Assembly (NCBI GenBank): GCA_964447155.1
Contig: CAYURM010000013.1
Coordinates: 21,364-85,363, forward strand
Source: SMBSF63 sp034003545
GTDB taxonomy: Bacteria > Chloroflexota > Anaerolineae > Anaerolineales > Anaerolineaceae
Direction of reading: 5' to 3'
Length of the DNA stretch: 64,000 nt
The stretch's first letter is position 1. Each line of letters opens with the position of its first letter. Below are positions 26,800-36,058 of the stretch, in pieces. The notes beneath the pieces are model-generated. The model was not told the DNA's origin, did not search any database, and saw only the letters and a program-made list of their open reading frames with translations. Position numbers and translations under genes: made by a program.

Positions 26800-27156
26800 A
26801 TGAAAGACGACAAGAACCCTCTGGGAAACATCTATATTTCTCACCGTGCAATTTCTACCATTGCCTACCAATCCGCCCTTGAATCATACGGCGTTGTCGG
26901 CCTGGCAGCAAAAAATTTTACTGAAGGTTTGACCCAGGCAATCGTCAAAGATCCCGCTATGGGCATAAAAATTGATTTTAACGGTAACGCCATTAAGATT
27001 GAAATGTTCATCATTGTTGAATATGGTACCCACGTCAAATCAGTTGCGGCCAGTGTCGCCAACAGCGTGCGCTACCAGATTGAAAAAGCGATTGGCCTTC
27101 CAGTAAGCGAAATTAATGTTCACGTACGCGGACTGCGCATCAGCAATCCCGATTAA
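26800..27156 (+). CDS. Asp23/Gls24 envelope stress response family protein
   Basis: 118 residues. GNIYISHRAISTIAYQSALESYGVVGL, then IVEYGTHVKSVAASVANSVRYQIEKAIGLPVSEINVHVRGL, match the Asp23 (YloU-like) family throughout. Its members are cytoplasmic proteins, some of them membrane-associated through partners, and their molecular role is unclear. It directly precedes fakA, as yloU precedes yloV in Bacillus. The SD is weak (AAAGAG, 13 bases upstream). TATAAT at 26726-26731 could be its -10, giving a leader of about 60 nt. Confidence 0.9.
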   Translation: MKDDKNPLGNIYISHRAISTIAYQSALESYGVVGLAAKNFTEGLTQAIVKDPAMGIKIDFNGNAIKIEMFIIVEYGTHVKSVAASVANSVRYQIEKAIGLPVSEINVHVRGLRISNPD

Positions 27157-27201
27157 GCAAGTTTTTTTGCACTTATCTTTGGTTTTATTTTTAGGAGTAT
27201 C

Positions 27202-28851
27202 ATGAGTAATGATTTAGCCCAACCTGTCACCCAGTTGGATGGTCAGGGTCTGAAAAAATTAATTGAAGCAGGCCTGACATGGTTAAAAACCAACCAACAA
27301 ATCGTCAATGCCTTAAATGTATTTCCCGTACCCGATGGAGATACCGGCACCAATATGCTCCTCACCATGCAGGCAGCCTATGATGAGATTGCCACCTCAG
27401 GTGAAAAGAACATCGGCAAAATGTCGCAGGCCATTGCCCGCGGTGCATTGATTGGCGCACGCGGTAACTCTGGCGTCATCCTTTCCCAGCTTTGGCGCGG
27501 CTTTGCCCGGGAATGCGACAACCTGCCCCTGCTCGATTCTGACCTGCTGGTCAAAGCCCTCGCCGAAGCACGCAATACGTCCTACAAAGGTGTTGTCCGC
27601 CCCGTCGAAGGGACGATCCTCACTGTCGGCAAAGACATCGCCGCTGCCGCTGCAGCCAACCAGGTTGCCGATCTGAAAGCCATGCTGGAACTCATCATTG
27701 ACGCTGCCGACAAATCCGTGGCCCACACCCCGGAACTTCTTCCCATCCTCAAACAGGCTGGCGTGGTTGATTCTGGCGGCAAAGGCCTCTTCTTCATTCT
27801 GGAAGGCATGCTGCGCTACCTGAACGGCGAAAGCCTGGATACCGCATTAATGACCGTACAACCCCTCGCTGCAATGCAAATGGACGAAACCATGGAAACT
27901 GTAGAACCCGGCCAGGACTACGAAGTCGTCGTAGACTTTCGCCCGAAAGAAGAACTCATTCTGGATCAATTTTATAACAGCCTCATGGAAATGGGCACCT
28001 CCATCCAGGTTGGTGAGGGTGACGGCATCTACCGGATGCACATTCATGTTCCTACGGATAATCGTTACCTGCCCATCGATTACATCATGGAAATCGGCAC
28101 CATTACGAAAGTTTACATAGAAAACCTGATCGACCAGATGGAACAAATCGAAGAAGTGAAAAACCGCCAGCTCAAACTGGCCCCGGTTGAACCCGGAGAA
28201 ATCGCAGTGGTAACCGTTTCACCCGGCCCCGGCCTTTCCCGCATCTTTGCCAGCCTGGGCGTCGCAGCAATTGTCGAAGGCGGGCAAACGATGAACCCAA
28301 GCACCAAAGAGATCCTTGCCGCCTTTGAAAACCTGCCCACGGACAAGGTCATCATCCTCCCGAATAATAAGAACATCGTCATGGCTGCTGAAGCGGCCAG
28401 CACAATGACCGTCAAACAGGTTGCCGTGATCCGTTCCACCACTGTGCCGCAAGGTCTGAGTGCCATGCTGCGTCTCAACCCCGACATGGACTTTGACACC
28501 ATCGTCGAAGAAATGAATGAGGCGTTGACAGACGTTGAAACCGGCGAGATCACCATTGCCACCCGCTCGGTAACCATCAACGGGGTAAATGTCGCCAAAG
28601 GCCAGGTCATCGCCCTCCATAACGGAAAACTCATCCAGTCGACCTCCTCGCTTGAAGAAGCCTGCCTCGGTCTGCTGCAAGAATGTGAAACAGAAGATCG
28701 CGAGCGCATCACCCTGTACTATGGCGACAATATCGTCAAAACAGAGGTGAACCAGATTGTCGACCGCATTCGTTCAGCCTATCCCGCCCATGAAATCGAA
28801 CTGCACGAAGGCGGCCAGCCCCATTATCAATTCATTATCGCTGTTGAATAA
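27202..28851 (+). CDS. fakA: Fatty acid kinase subunit FakA-like (DhaL-domain protein, YloV)
   Basis: 549 residues, typical for FakA/YloV. The N-terminal DhaL domain has NVFPVPDGDTGTNMLLTM, whose aspartates bind Mg-ATP, and GALIGARGNSGVILSQLWRGFA. The middle and C-terminal domains contain VDSGGKGLFFILEGM and PNNKNIVMAAE. In Firmicutes FakA phosphorylates fatty acids held by a FakB (DegV) partner (family knowledge). A DegV gene follows 2 bp downstream, which supports such a pair. AGGAG precedes ATG at 27202. Confidence 0.9.
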   Translation: MSNDLAQPVTQLDGQGLKKLIEAGLTWLKTNQQIVNALNVFPVPDGDTGTNMLLTMQAAYDEIATSGEKNIGKMSQAIARGALIGARGNSGVILSQLWRGFARECDNLPLLDSDLLVKALAEARNTSYKGVVRPVEGTILTVGKDIAAAAAANQVADLKAMLELIIDAADKSVAHTPELLPILKQAGVVDSGGKGLFFILEGMLRYLNGESLDTALMTVQPLAAMQMDETMETVEPGQDYEVVVDFRPKEELILDQFYNSLMEMGTSIQVGEGDGIYRMHIHVPTDNRYLPIDYIMEIGTITKVYIENLIDQMEQIEEVKNRQLKLAPVEPGEIAVVTVSPGPGLSRIFASLGVAAIVEGGQTMNPSTKEILAAFENLPTDKVIILPNNKNIVMAAEAASTMTVKQVAVIRSTTVPQGLSAMLRLNPDMDFDTIVEEMNEALTDVETGEITIATRSVTINGVNVAKGQVIALHNGKLIQSTSSLEEACLGLLQECETEDRERITLYYGDNIVKTEVNQIVDRIRSAYPAHEIELHEGGQPHYQFIIAVE

Positions 28852-28853
28852 CC

Positions 28854-29708
28854 ATGGATTCAATTTGCATCATCACTGACAATTCTGCACAATTTGCAAA
28901 CACCCAGTTTAATGGACAATCAATCGTTAAAATTGTCCATCTGAAACCTTGCCTGCACAATAAACTGCACAAAGGCAATGAAAAACGCACGCTTGAAAGC
29001 CTGCCAGAGTTTGTCAGCGGCGATCTCAACCCGCGCTTGTTTGCTCCTTCCGCCGAAGAGTTTCGCCAGTTATTCTACCGGCTCGGTAAACAATACAATG
29101 AGATCATCGGTATCTTCCTCTCCTCACATCTGAGTGACTGCTGCAAGAACGCCCGTGAAGCAAACATGATCCAGCGCGGCGGGCCTAAAATTCAAATCAT
29201 TGATTCCCAAACCACTTCCATTGGATTGGGAAACATGGTGCAGCAGACGGCCGAAATCGTGTTCAACAATGGCAATCTGAATGATGTAGAACGCGGATTG
29301 CGCAGCCTGGCACAGCGCACCTATGCTCTTTTCTGTACCCCCAACCTCTCCTATTTGTGCAACAATGGTTTCATCGATCACGCCCAGGCCACCATAGGAG
29401 AAATGACAGGTATTCTGCCCCTCTTTGCCCTCGAAGAAGGTCAATTGGTGCCCGTTGAGAAAAAAAAGAACCCCAGACACATCACCGCCCATTTTCAGGA
29501 ATTTATTGATGAATTTGAATGCTTTCAGCATGTTGCCCTCATCCAAAGCATCAGCGCCAATGGTCATGATGCCCGCTTGATCAGGGATCACATTCGTGAC
29601 CATTTTCCTGATACCCCCTTCACCGAACATACCCTCAACCTGCCCCTTGCGACCCTTTTCGGCCCCGATACAACTGCTCTGGTTGTCATCGAAAATGCAG
29701 ACGATTAA
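28854..29708 (+). CDS. DegV-family protein, possible FakB partner
   Basis: 284 residues with the two-domain DegV layout: an N-terminal ICIITDNSAQF, then FAPSAEEFRQLFYRLGKQYNEIIGIFLSSHLSDCCKNA and IQIIDSQTTSIGLG. DegV proteins bind a fatty acid and present it to FakA. The usual TSQPS carboxylate-binding motif reads LFAPS here, so the first binding Thr/Ser is lost, while the later SS pair is kept. Ligand specificity may thus differ. Start ATG 28854 lies 2 bp after fakA and has no clear SD, so translational coupling is likely. Confidence 0.82.
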   Translation: MDSICIITDNSAQFANTQFNGQSIVKIVHLKPCLHNKLHKGNEKRTLESLPEFVSGDLNPRLFAPSAEEFRQLFYRLGKQYNEIIGIFLSSHLSDCCKNAREANMIQRGGPKIQIIDSQTTSIGLGNMVQQTAEIVFNNGNLNDVERGLRSLAQRTYALFCTPNLSYLCNNGFIDHAQATIGEMTGILPLFALEEGQLVPVEKKKNPRHITAHFQEFIDEFECFQHVALIQSISANGHDARLIRDHIRDHFPDTPFTEHTLNLPLATLFGPDTTALVVIENADD

Positions 29709-29797
29709 TCATTAATCCAGCATTGTTTACAGCTTCAGCACTCAGAGAACAGCGGGCAAAAAACATCATCTCCATCAAACAGATCTCCTGATACCTG

Positions 29798-29826
29798 ATC
29801 ACCCCATCAATAATTCGGTGATTTTT
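29798..29826 (+). terminator. Terminator after the fakA-degV operon
   Basis: ATCACC (29798-29803) pairs with GGTGAT (29817-29822), loop 13 nt, followed by a T-run to 29826. The stem is short, so confidence is moderate. The rest of the 216-bp gap shows only the recG promoter element. Confidence 0.5.
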
Positions 29827-29912
29827 CACAAATTCAAAGTCTCCTTCAACCTGATAACAAAGCAATTTTCACTTTTTTCCCCAACCATTTTATCCTATCG
29901 GCAAACTTGCGG

Positions 29913-29918
29913 TAAAAT
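29913..29918 (+). promoter_or_regulatory. -10 element of recG
   Basis: TAAAAT is followed by exactly six bases and then ATG at 29925. With normal spacing, transcription would begin at the A of the start codon, giving a leaderless message. No SD is present upstream of this ATG. Confidence 0.45.
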
Positions 29919-29924
29919 TACTGC

Positions 29925-32426
29925 ATGCACTCTTCAATTCGAAAACTCCAAAAATTTTTGCAGCTTGAATCTGAACGCGGTTATGATAACCGCGCTGTTG
30001 TTGGCGGCCTGGACAAAATCCTCCCTGCATGGTTAAAAGAAGCCCTGGAAGACCAACTCGAACAGCGGTTGATTGACTACGTCGCCGAAAAACTCCAGGA
30101 TTATGCCGAGCAGGACATCCAGGGCCGCAGGGAAACCATCCGCGACCTGTTGTCCGAGCTGAAAGAACCTGGCATTCAACAGGCGCCCTTAAAACCCCAG
30201 CAGACCGACGAGGCGCCTCCGGCACAACCAGCCCCCCCTGCCGAATCTCCGCAGCCAAAAGAGAAAGATATCACACCGCCGGAAGCAGCTCCGCCACCTC
30301 CCGCTCACCAGCCTGATCCTGCGCCCGTCCATAAACCATCTGCCGTCCCGGACTCCGAGCGGGTAGCACTGAACGCGCCGCTCACTACCCTTGACGGCAT
30401 TGGCAAGCGCTACGCCGACAAATTCAACAAAATGGGCTTGAATTCGTTAATTGACCTGCTGTACTACTTTCCCCGCCGTTATGACGATTACAGCCAGCTC
30501 AAGCCCATTAACCGGCTTGAATACGGCGATGAATTGACCGTCCTCGCCACCGTACAGAGTTCCTCCGCGCGCAAGATCAATAATGGCCGCATGACGATTA
30601 CCGAAGTAGTTGTCAGCGACGGCACCGGTTTCCTGCGGCTCACCTGGTTCAATCAGCCGTGGGTTGCCAATAAAATGAAAACCGGTTTGCAGCTCGTCCT
30701 CTCCGGCAAAATTGACATGTACCTCGGCCGCCTGGTGATGAACAACCCCGAATGGGAACCCATCGAAAAAGAGCACCTGCATACCAACCGCATCGTGCCT
30801 GTTTACCCGCTGACAGCTAAGATCACCCAGCGCTGGCTGCGCAAGACCATGCACCAGACCGTTACCTTCTGGGCGCCCCGCGTGCGCGACTTCATGCCCG
30901 ATCATATCCTCCAGGATGCCCGTCTGCTGGATTTGCCCAACACCATTGCCCAAATTCATTTCCCGGATTCGTTTGAGCAGCTAAAAGCCGCCCGCAACCG
31001 CCTGTCCTTTGACGAAATCTTTCTCCTCCAGTTGGGCGTGCTCAGCCAAAGAAGAAGCTGGATGAATGCCGCTGCCCGCATCTTTGAAGTCTCTGATGAA
31101 TGGCTTGCCCAGCGCACCAGCAAATTACCTTTCACCCTCACTGGTGCCCAAATACGCACCATTACAGACCTGCGCACCGACCTGCGTTCCGGTCAGCCGA
31201 TGAACCGCTTGCTGCAGGGTGACGTCGGTTCCGGCAAGACGATCGTGGCCGCCCTCGGTATGGCAATCGTTGCCGACCAGGGTGCCCAGTCCACCATTAT
31301 GGCGCCCACCTCAATCCTCGCCGAACAGCATTACCGTAAAATTACGGAACTGCTCACCGAATATATCCAACCCGGCGAAATCCGCCTCTTGATCGGTGAT
31401 ACGCCCGAAACAGAAAAGCAGGAGATCCGCCAGGGCCTCCAGGATGGCTCCATCAAAATCATCGTCGGCACCCATGCCCTGCTGGAAGACCCCGTGCAGT
31501 TCAAAGACTTGCATTTTGCCGTCATTGACGAGCAGCATCGCTTTGGCGTGGCCCAACGCGCCAACCTGCGCGCCAAAGGCAGGAACCTGCACCTGCTGGT
31601 GATGACCGCCACGCCCATTCCGCGCTCGCTGGCCCTCACCGTCTACGGTGACCTTGACCTGAGCGTCATGGACGAAATGCCGGCTGGACGCCAGCCCACC
31701 GAAACCCGCGTGCTGTACCCCAACGAAAGGGAACAGGCCTACCAGCTCATCCGTTCCCAGGTCGAGCAGGGACATCAAGCTTTCATCATCTACCCCCTGG
31801 TAGAAGCAGAAAATGAAAAACAGGACGAACGCCAGGCCGCTGTCCAGGAATATGAACGCTTGCAAACCAATGTATTCCCGCAGTTCAAACTGGGATTAAT
31901 GCATGGTCGATTAAAACCGGCTGAAAAAGAAGCGGTCATGACTGCTTTCCGCAACCAGGAATTTGATATCCTGGTTTCCACCTCGGTTGTCGAAGTCGGC
32001 GTAGACATTCCCAACGCCACCAGCATGCTCATTGAAAGCGCCAACCGCTTTGGCCTCTCGCAGCTCCACCAATTCCGCGGACGCATTGGCCGTGGCGATG
32101 TGAAATCCTACTGCATCCTCATCCCCGAAACCCCCAACGCCGTCGAAAATGAACGCCTTGCCGCCATGGCAGAAACCAACGATGGATTTATCCTTGCCGA
32201 ACGCGATCTCGAACAGCGCGGCCCCGGCCAATTCCTCGGCACCCGCCAATCCGGCTTTGCCGAATTACAAATGGCGAGCCTGTCAGATATCCGCCTGATT
32301 GAAAAAGCCCGTATGCACGCACAGGAATTATTTAACCAGGACCCGAACCTGGAACGCCCCGAACACCGGGAATTGCACAAAATGATGAAACGATTCTGGC
32401 CCGCAGGCGCAGGAGATGTAAGCTAA
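29925..32426 (+). CDS. recG: ATP-dependent DNA helicase RecG
   Basis: 833 residues. RecG remodels stalled replication forks and Holliday junctions. The helicase core has GDVGSGKT (Walker A), IDEQHRFGV (Walker B), MTATPIPRSLALT, STSVVEVGVDIPNAT and QFRGRIGRG. A wedge (OB) domain precedes it (LTVLATVQSS through LVLSGKIDMYLG). About 155 extra residues lie at the N-terminus: a helical region, then a Pro/Ala/Gln-rich linker (residues about 85-150). Typical RecG proteins of about 690 residues lack this. TTLDGIGKRYADKFNKMG is the helix-hairpin-helix entry of the standard protein. coaD follows one base after the stop. Confidence 0.94.
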   Translation: MHSSIRKLQKFLQLESERGYDNRAVVGGLDKILPAWLKEALEDQLEQRLIDYVAEKLQDYAEQDIQGRRETIRDLLSELKEPGIQQAPLKPQQTDEAPPAQPAPPAESPQPKEKDITPPEAAPPPPAHQPDPAPVHKPSAVPDSERVALNAPLTTLDGIGKRYADKFNKMGLNSLIDLLYYFPRRYDDYSQLKPINRLEYGDELTVLATVQSSSARKINNGRMTITEVVVSDGTGFLRLTWFNQPWVANKMKTGLQLVLSGKIDMYLGRLVMNNPEWEPIEKEHLHTNRIVPVYPLTAKITQRWLRKTMHQTVTFWAPRVRDFMPDHILQDARLLDLPNTIAQIHFPDSFEQLKAARNRLSFDEIFLLQLGVLSQRRSWMNAAARIFEVSDEWLAQRTSKLPFTLTGAQIRTITDLRTDLRSGQPMNRLLQGDVGSGKTIVAALGMAIVADQGAQSTIMAPTSILAEQHYRKITELLTEYIQPGEIRLLIGDTPETEKQEIRQGLQDGSIKIIVGTHALLEDPVQFKDLHFAVIDEQHRFGVAQRANLRAKGRNLHLLVMTATPIPRSLALTVYGDLDLSVMDEMPAGRQPTETRVLYPNEREQAYQLIRSQVEQGHQAFIIYPLVEAENEKQDERQAAVQEYERLQTNVFPQFKLGLMHGRLKPAEKEAVMTAFRNQEFDILVSTSVVEVGVDIPNATSMLIESANRFGLSQLHQFRGRIGRGDVKSYCILIPETPNAVENERLAAMAETNDGFILAERDLEQRGPGQFLGTRQSGFAELQMASLSDIRLIEKARMHAQELFNQDPNLERPEHRELHKMMKRFWPAGAGDVS

Positions 32427-32427
32427 T

Positions 32428-32952
32428 ATGGTAAAAGCCGTTTTCCCCGGAACTTTTGATCCGATCCACTTTGGACACATTGACATTGCCAGTCGCGCGG
32501 CCAGACTTTTTGAAGAAGTCATCATTGCCGTCTATGACCGGCCCTTGAAAAACCTGCTCTTCTCGCCCGAAGACCGCATGGCGCTGGTTCGTCAGTCTTT
32601 TACCGGCCACCCCAATATCAAAATCATGGGCTACTCTGGACTGACCGTTGATTTTTGTCATAAAATAGATTCACAAGTCATCGTCAGGGGGCTGCGTGTT
32701 TTCTCTGACTTTGAATATGAATTTCGCATGGCGCTCGCCAACCATCGTCTCGCACCAGACGTTGAAGTCATTGCTTTCATCACCAATGAAGAGCATTCCT
32801 TTCTTTCCTCTTCCACCGTGCGTGAAATCGCAGCCCTTGGCGGGAACGTCAGCAGCATGGTACCCGAACACGTGAAGCTGGCCCTGCAAAACCGCTTTAA
32901 AGAGCTTGGGGAAGAGCAGGAAATCGTTCCTCAAAACTCTATGCTCGACTAA
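32428..32952 (+). CDS. coaD: Pantetheine-phosphate adenylyltransferase
   Basis: 174 residues, only slightly longer than the usual 160. It catalyses ATP + 4'-phosphopantetheine to dephospho-CoA, the penultimate step of CoA synthesis. Motifs are GTFDPIHFGHIDI with the nucleotidyltransferase HxGH, VIVRGLRVFSDFEYEFRMA and the C-terminal SSSTVREIA. ATG at 32428 follows the recG stop by one base, with AGGAGAT inside the recG 3' end, so the two are coupled. Confidence 0.95.
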   Translation: MVKAVFPGTFDPIHFGHIDIASRAARLFEEVIIAVYDRPLKNLLFSPEDRMALVRQSFTGHPNIKIMGYSGLTVDFCHKIDSQVIVRGLRVFSDFEYEFRMALANHRLAPDVEVIAFITNEEHSFLSSSTVREIAALGGNVSSMVPEHVKLALQNRFKELGEEQEIVPQNSMLD

Positions 32953-33012
32953 CACCCAGGCTTTGGCCTGATTCTTGCAACCCATAAGGGTGAAATCATT
33001 TTGGAGGACGGT

Positions 33013-33477
33013 ATGGACATTTTGCACCTTGTTGATCGTTTGGAAGAACTTTTCAATGTAAGCCGATCCGTTCCCTTCACCCACAGCGTCATTGTGGATG
33101 AAGACCGTATGCTCGATATCATCGATCAAATGCGCGTCACCATCCCTGATGAAATTAAAAAGGCACAGCAATTGCTCGCCCAGCGTGACCGCATGTTGGC
33201 ACAGGCGCAGGAAGAAGCCAACCGCACACTGGCAATTGCCCGGGAAAAAGGGGAAAAGATCATTGACCAGGACTCTGTCGTCGAAGCCGCCAAAGAGCGC
33301 GCGAACGCCATCATTGCGCAGGCCGAAGTAGAAAGCGATAATATTCGTAAAGATGCCGATTCCTACACCCTGCAAACCCTCGCCGACCTGGAACTGGAAC
33401 TCGAACGAGTCCTCGGCCAGGTGCGCAACGGCGTCCGCGCCCTGCAGGATGAACTCAACAGGCCCCCGGCTGACTAA
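33013..33477 (+). CDS. Coiled-coil protein, ATP synthase B/DivIVA-like
   Basis: A 154-residue hydrophilic protein, almost wholly alpha-helical and predicted to be coiled coil from about residue 50 (LLAQRDRMLAQAQEEANRTLAIAREKGEK and on). The N-terminal MDILHLVDRLEELFNVSRSVPF leads into DEDRMLDIIDQMRVTIPDEI. This pattern is seen in proteins encoded beside coaD in Chloroflexota and Firmicutes and annotated as ATPase-like or DivIVA-like (recalled, not searched). Function unknown. ATG at 33013 has GGAGG upstream. It probably shares a transcript with coaD and ends at a strong terminator. Confidence 0.8.
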   Translation: MDILHLVDRLEELFNVSRSVPFTHSVIVDEDRMLDIIDQMRVTIPDEIKKAQQLLAQRDRMLAQAQEEANRTLAIAREKGEKIIDQDSVVEAAKERANAIIAQAEVESDNIRKDADSYTLQTLADLELELERVLGQVRNGVRALQDELNRPPAD

Positions 33478-33498
33478 CCCCTGCACAGCACAAAATCT

Positions 33499-33539
33499 AA
33501 ACCGCACCCTGAACCTGTCGTCGGGTGCGGTTTGTTTTT
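33499..33539 (+). terminator. Intrinsic terminator of the recG-coaD run
   Basis: A perfect 11-bp stem, AAACCGCACCC (33499-33509) with GGGTGCGGTTT (33523-33533), followed by GTTTTT. It starts 22 bases after the stop of the coiled-coil gene. Confidence 0.9.
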
Positions 33540-33570
33540 CCTGTTCCCTGATCACTTAATTAAAAAACCA

Positions 33571-33597
33571 CGCCCCGCAACCGCGGGGCGCATTTTT
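33571..33597. terminator. Terminator between the coiled-coil gene and lon
   Basis: CGCCCCGC (33571-33578), loop AACC, GCGGGGCG (33583-33590), then CATTTTT; on the minus strand the stem is followed by TGGTTTTTTAA. It serves as the lon terminator (minus) and a back-up terminator for the plus strand. Confidence 0.85.
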
Positions 33598-33618
33598 ATG
33601 GTAAGGTCCCAGTCTTTT

Positions 33619-36051
33619 TTATTCAGACGTTACCGGATACAATGCCAGCGCCAATACCTCATCAAACCGTGTCACTGGCACAATCTTTATATCGTCTTTT
33701 ACCTTCTTGGGCACATCCACCAGGTCTTTCAAATTTCGTTCCGGCAGAATAACCGTCTTCAGGCCAGACCGGTGCGCCGCCAGCACCTTCTCCCGCACAC
33801 CGCCCACCGGCAGCACGCGCCCGCGCAACGTAATCTCCCCGGACATGCACACATCGCGGCGCACCAGGCGTTTGGTAAATGCGCTCACCAGCGCCGTCGC
33901 AATCGTGATCCCCGCACTCGGCCCGTCTTTGGGGATCGCCCCTTCCGGAACGTGGATATGCACATCCAGATTCTCAAACTCCTCCGGGTCAAGCTCCAGC
34001 TCCCGCGCATGGGCCTTCAAATAAGACATGCCCGCCTGCGCCGATTCCTGCATTACTTCGCCAATCTGCCCGGTAATTTGCAAATTCCCCTTGCCTTCCA
34101 TGATCAGCACTTCCACCGGCATAATCTCCCCGCCGTTCATCGTCCAGGCAATCGCAGTAGCAACCCCCACCTCGTCCTGCAGCTCAGCTTCCGTCAGGAA
34201 AAACTCCGGCGGTCCGAGGAATTTTTCAACCGACTGAGCCCCCATCCGTGAGGGGAAAGCTCTCCCTTCAGATTTCAACCGGGCTACCTTGCGGCACAAT
34301 CGCCCCAATTCACGCTCCAGATTGCGCACACCGGCCTCGTACGTATACTCACGGATCACCTTGCGAATCGCCGGCTCCTGAAATTTCAACTCATCGGGTT
34401 CCAGCCCCGACTCTTCCATCTGCCGCGGAATCAGAAACCGGTTTGCAATCTCCAGCTTCTCTTCTTCAATATATCCGGGGAAATCAATCAGTTCCATCCG
34501 GTCCAGCAATGCTGGCGGAATATCTGACACCGTGTTTGCCGTCGTAATAAACATAACTTTCGAAAGGTCATACGCCAGCTCAAGATAGTGATCCGAGAAA
34601 GAATTGTTCTGCTCCGGATCCAGCACTTCCAACAGTGCTGCGGATGGATCACCACGGAAATCAGAACCCATCTTCTCAATCTCATCCAGCATGAACAAAG
34701 GATTGACCGTCCCCGCGTTGCGGATCGTCCGCAGAATCCGTCCCGGCAAGGCACCAATATACGTCCGGCGATGACCACGGATCTCCGCTTCATCCCGCAC
34801 ACCGCCTAAAGACAACCGCACAAATTTCCGTCCCAACGCATCCGCAATCGAACGCCCCAGCGATGTCTTGCCTGTGCCTGGCGGACCAACAAAACACAGA
34901 ATAGGCTGCCGGTCGCGTTTAGGCTTCAAACTGCGCACGGCAATATACTCCAGAATGCGGTCTTTTGCCTTTTGTAATCCGTAATGATCCTTGTCAAGTA
35001 CCTTTCCGGCATTGATCACATCCAGATTATCTTCGGTAGCCGTTGTCCACGGCAGATCCAGGATCCAGTCCAGATAGCTGCGGATGATCCCCACTTCCGG
35101 CGCCATCGGAGGAATTTGTGACAATCGTTCCAGTTCCTTAAGCGCCTGCTTGCGCACTTCCTCAGGAAAATCTCCCGTATCAATCTTCGTGCGCAACTCG
35201 CTAATGTCTTTCGCCCAGATATCCCCCTCACCCAGTTCATTCTGGATGATCTTCATCTGCTCCCGCAGGTAATACTCGCGCTGGCTGCGATCTACCTCGC
35301 TTTGCACCCTGGTCTGGATTTCCTCTTCCAGTTCCAGCACATCCAGCTCCTGCGCCAGCAGCCCATTCACCAGCTTCAATCGCTTCTCGACATTGCTCTC
35401 CAGCAGCAAGTTTTGGCGCTCATCAAACGGCAATGAAATCGCCGTCGCGACCATATCCGCCAGCCAGCCCGGTTCCGAGATATTCAACGCGAATAAATGC
35501 GCTTCTTCCGGCAGACTCTGATCCAATTGCACACATCGGGAAAATAGATTGCGCGTGGTACGCATCATCGCATCCATGTTGGCGTCAACTTCTTCCTCGA
35601 TATCAATCACCCGCACCCGCACGCGGTAAAAAGGTTCAGTCTGGGTTACCGCTAAAAGCTCAACCCGCCGGCGGCCCTGCACCAGCGCCGAGTTATTGCC
35701 CTCAGGCAGACTCAAAAGGCGCCCAACCGCAACCTCAACCCCAACGTTCAGAAAATCCTCCGGTGCCGGGTTCTCTTCATCTGGATCGGACTGCACCAGC
35801 GCTACCACGGTGCGCTCATTAAACTGTGCATCCTGAATTGAAAACAGATTTTCCCCGGGAACAATGAAAATCGGCGAAATCATGTGCGGAAAAACCACAA
35901 TATCCCGCAGCAAGATCGCATTGCATTCAAACACGTTGTCCCTGTCGGTTTCAGCGTTATCGATCCGATACAATTCTTCTGTCCGCTGGTGAAGCGCATT
36001 GGCGGCATCTTCCAGTGATTCTTGTTGACTAAACCAGTCCTGTGACGGCAT
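33619..36051 (-). CDS. lon: ATP-dependent protease Lon (LonA)
   Basis: About 810 residues, standard for LonA. The N-terminal substrate-recognition domain (from VFPHMISPIFIV) is followed by the AAA+ module (GPPGTGKTSLGRSIA, LGGVRDEAEIRGHRRTYIGALPGRI, FMLDEIEKMG) and a C-terminal protease domain with the Ser-Lys dyad (PKDGPSAGIT and VGGVREKVLAAHR). It degrades misfolded and regulatory proteins in the cytoplasm. ATG at 36051 is the second of two adjacent ATGs and lies five bases after GAGG. It starts just downstream of the folC stop, so the two are probably cotranscribed. Confidence 0.95.
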   Translation of the reverse strand: MPSQDWFSQQESLEDAANALHQRTEELYRIDNAETDRDNVFECNAILLRDIVVFPHMISPIFIVPGENLFSIQDAQFNERTVVALVQSDPDEENPAPEDFLNVGVEVAVGRLLSLPEGNNSALVQGRRRVELLAVTQTEPFYRVRVRVIDIEEEVDANMDAMMRTTRNLFSRCVQLDQSLPEEAHLFALNISEPGWLADMVATAISLPFDERQNLLLESNVEKRLKLVNGLLAQELDVLELEEEIQTRVQSEVDRSQREYYLREQMKIIQNELGEGDIWAKDISELRTKIDTGDFPEEVRKQALKELERLSQIPPMAPEVGIIRSYLDWILDLPWTTATEDNLDVINAGKVLDKDHYGLQKAKDRILEYIAVRSLKPKRDRQPILCFVGPPGTGKTSLGRSIADALGRKFVRLSLGGVRDEAEIRGHRRTYIGALPGRILRTIRNAGTVNPLFMLDEIEKMGSDFRGDPSAALLEVLDPEQNNSFSDHYLELAYDLSKVMFITTANTVSDIPPALLDRMELIDFPGYIEEEKLEIANRFLIPRQMEESGLEPDELKFQEPAIRKVIREYTYEAGVRNLERELGRLCRKVARLKSEGRAFPSRMGAQSVEKFLGPPEFFLTEAELQDEVGVATAIAWTMNGGEIMPVEVLIMEGKGNLQITGQIGEVMQESAQAGMSYLKAHARELELDPEEFENLDVHIHVPEGAIPKDGPSAGITIATALVSAFTKRLVRRDVCMSGEITLRGRVLPVGGVREKVLAAHRSGLKTVILPERNLKDLVDVPKKVKDDIKIVPVTRFDEVLALALYPVTSE

Positions 36052-36058
36052 CATTTCC

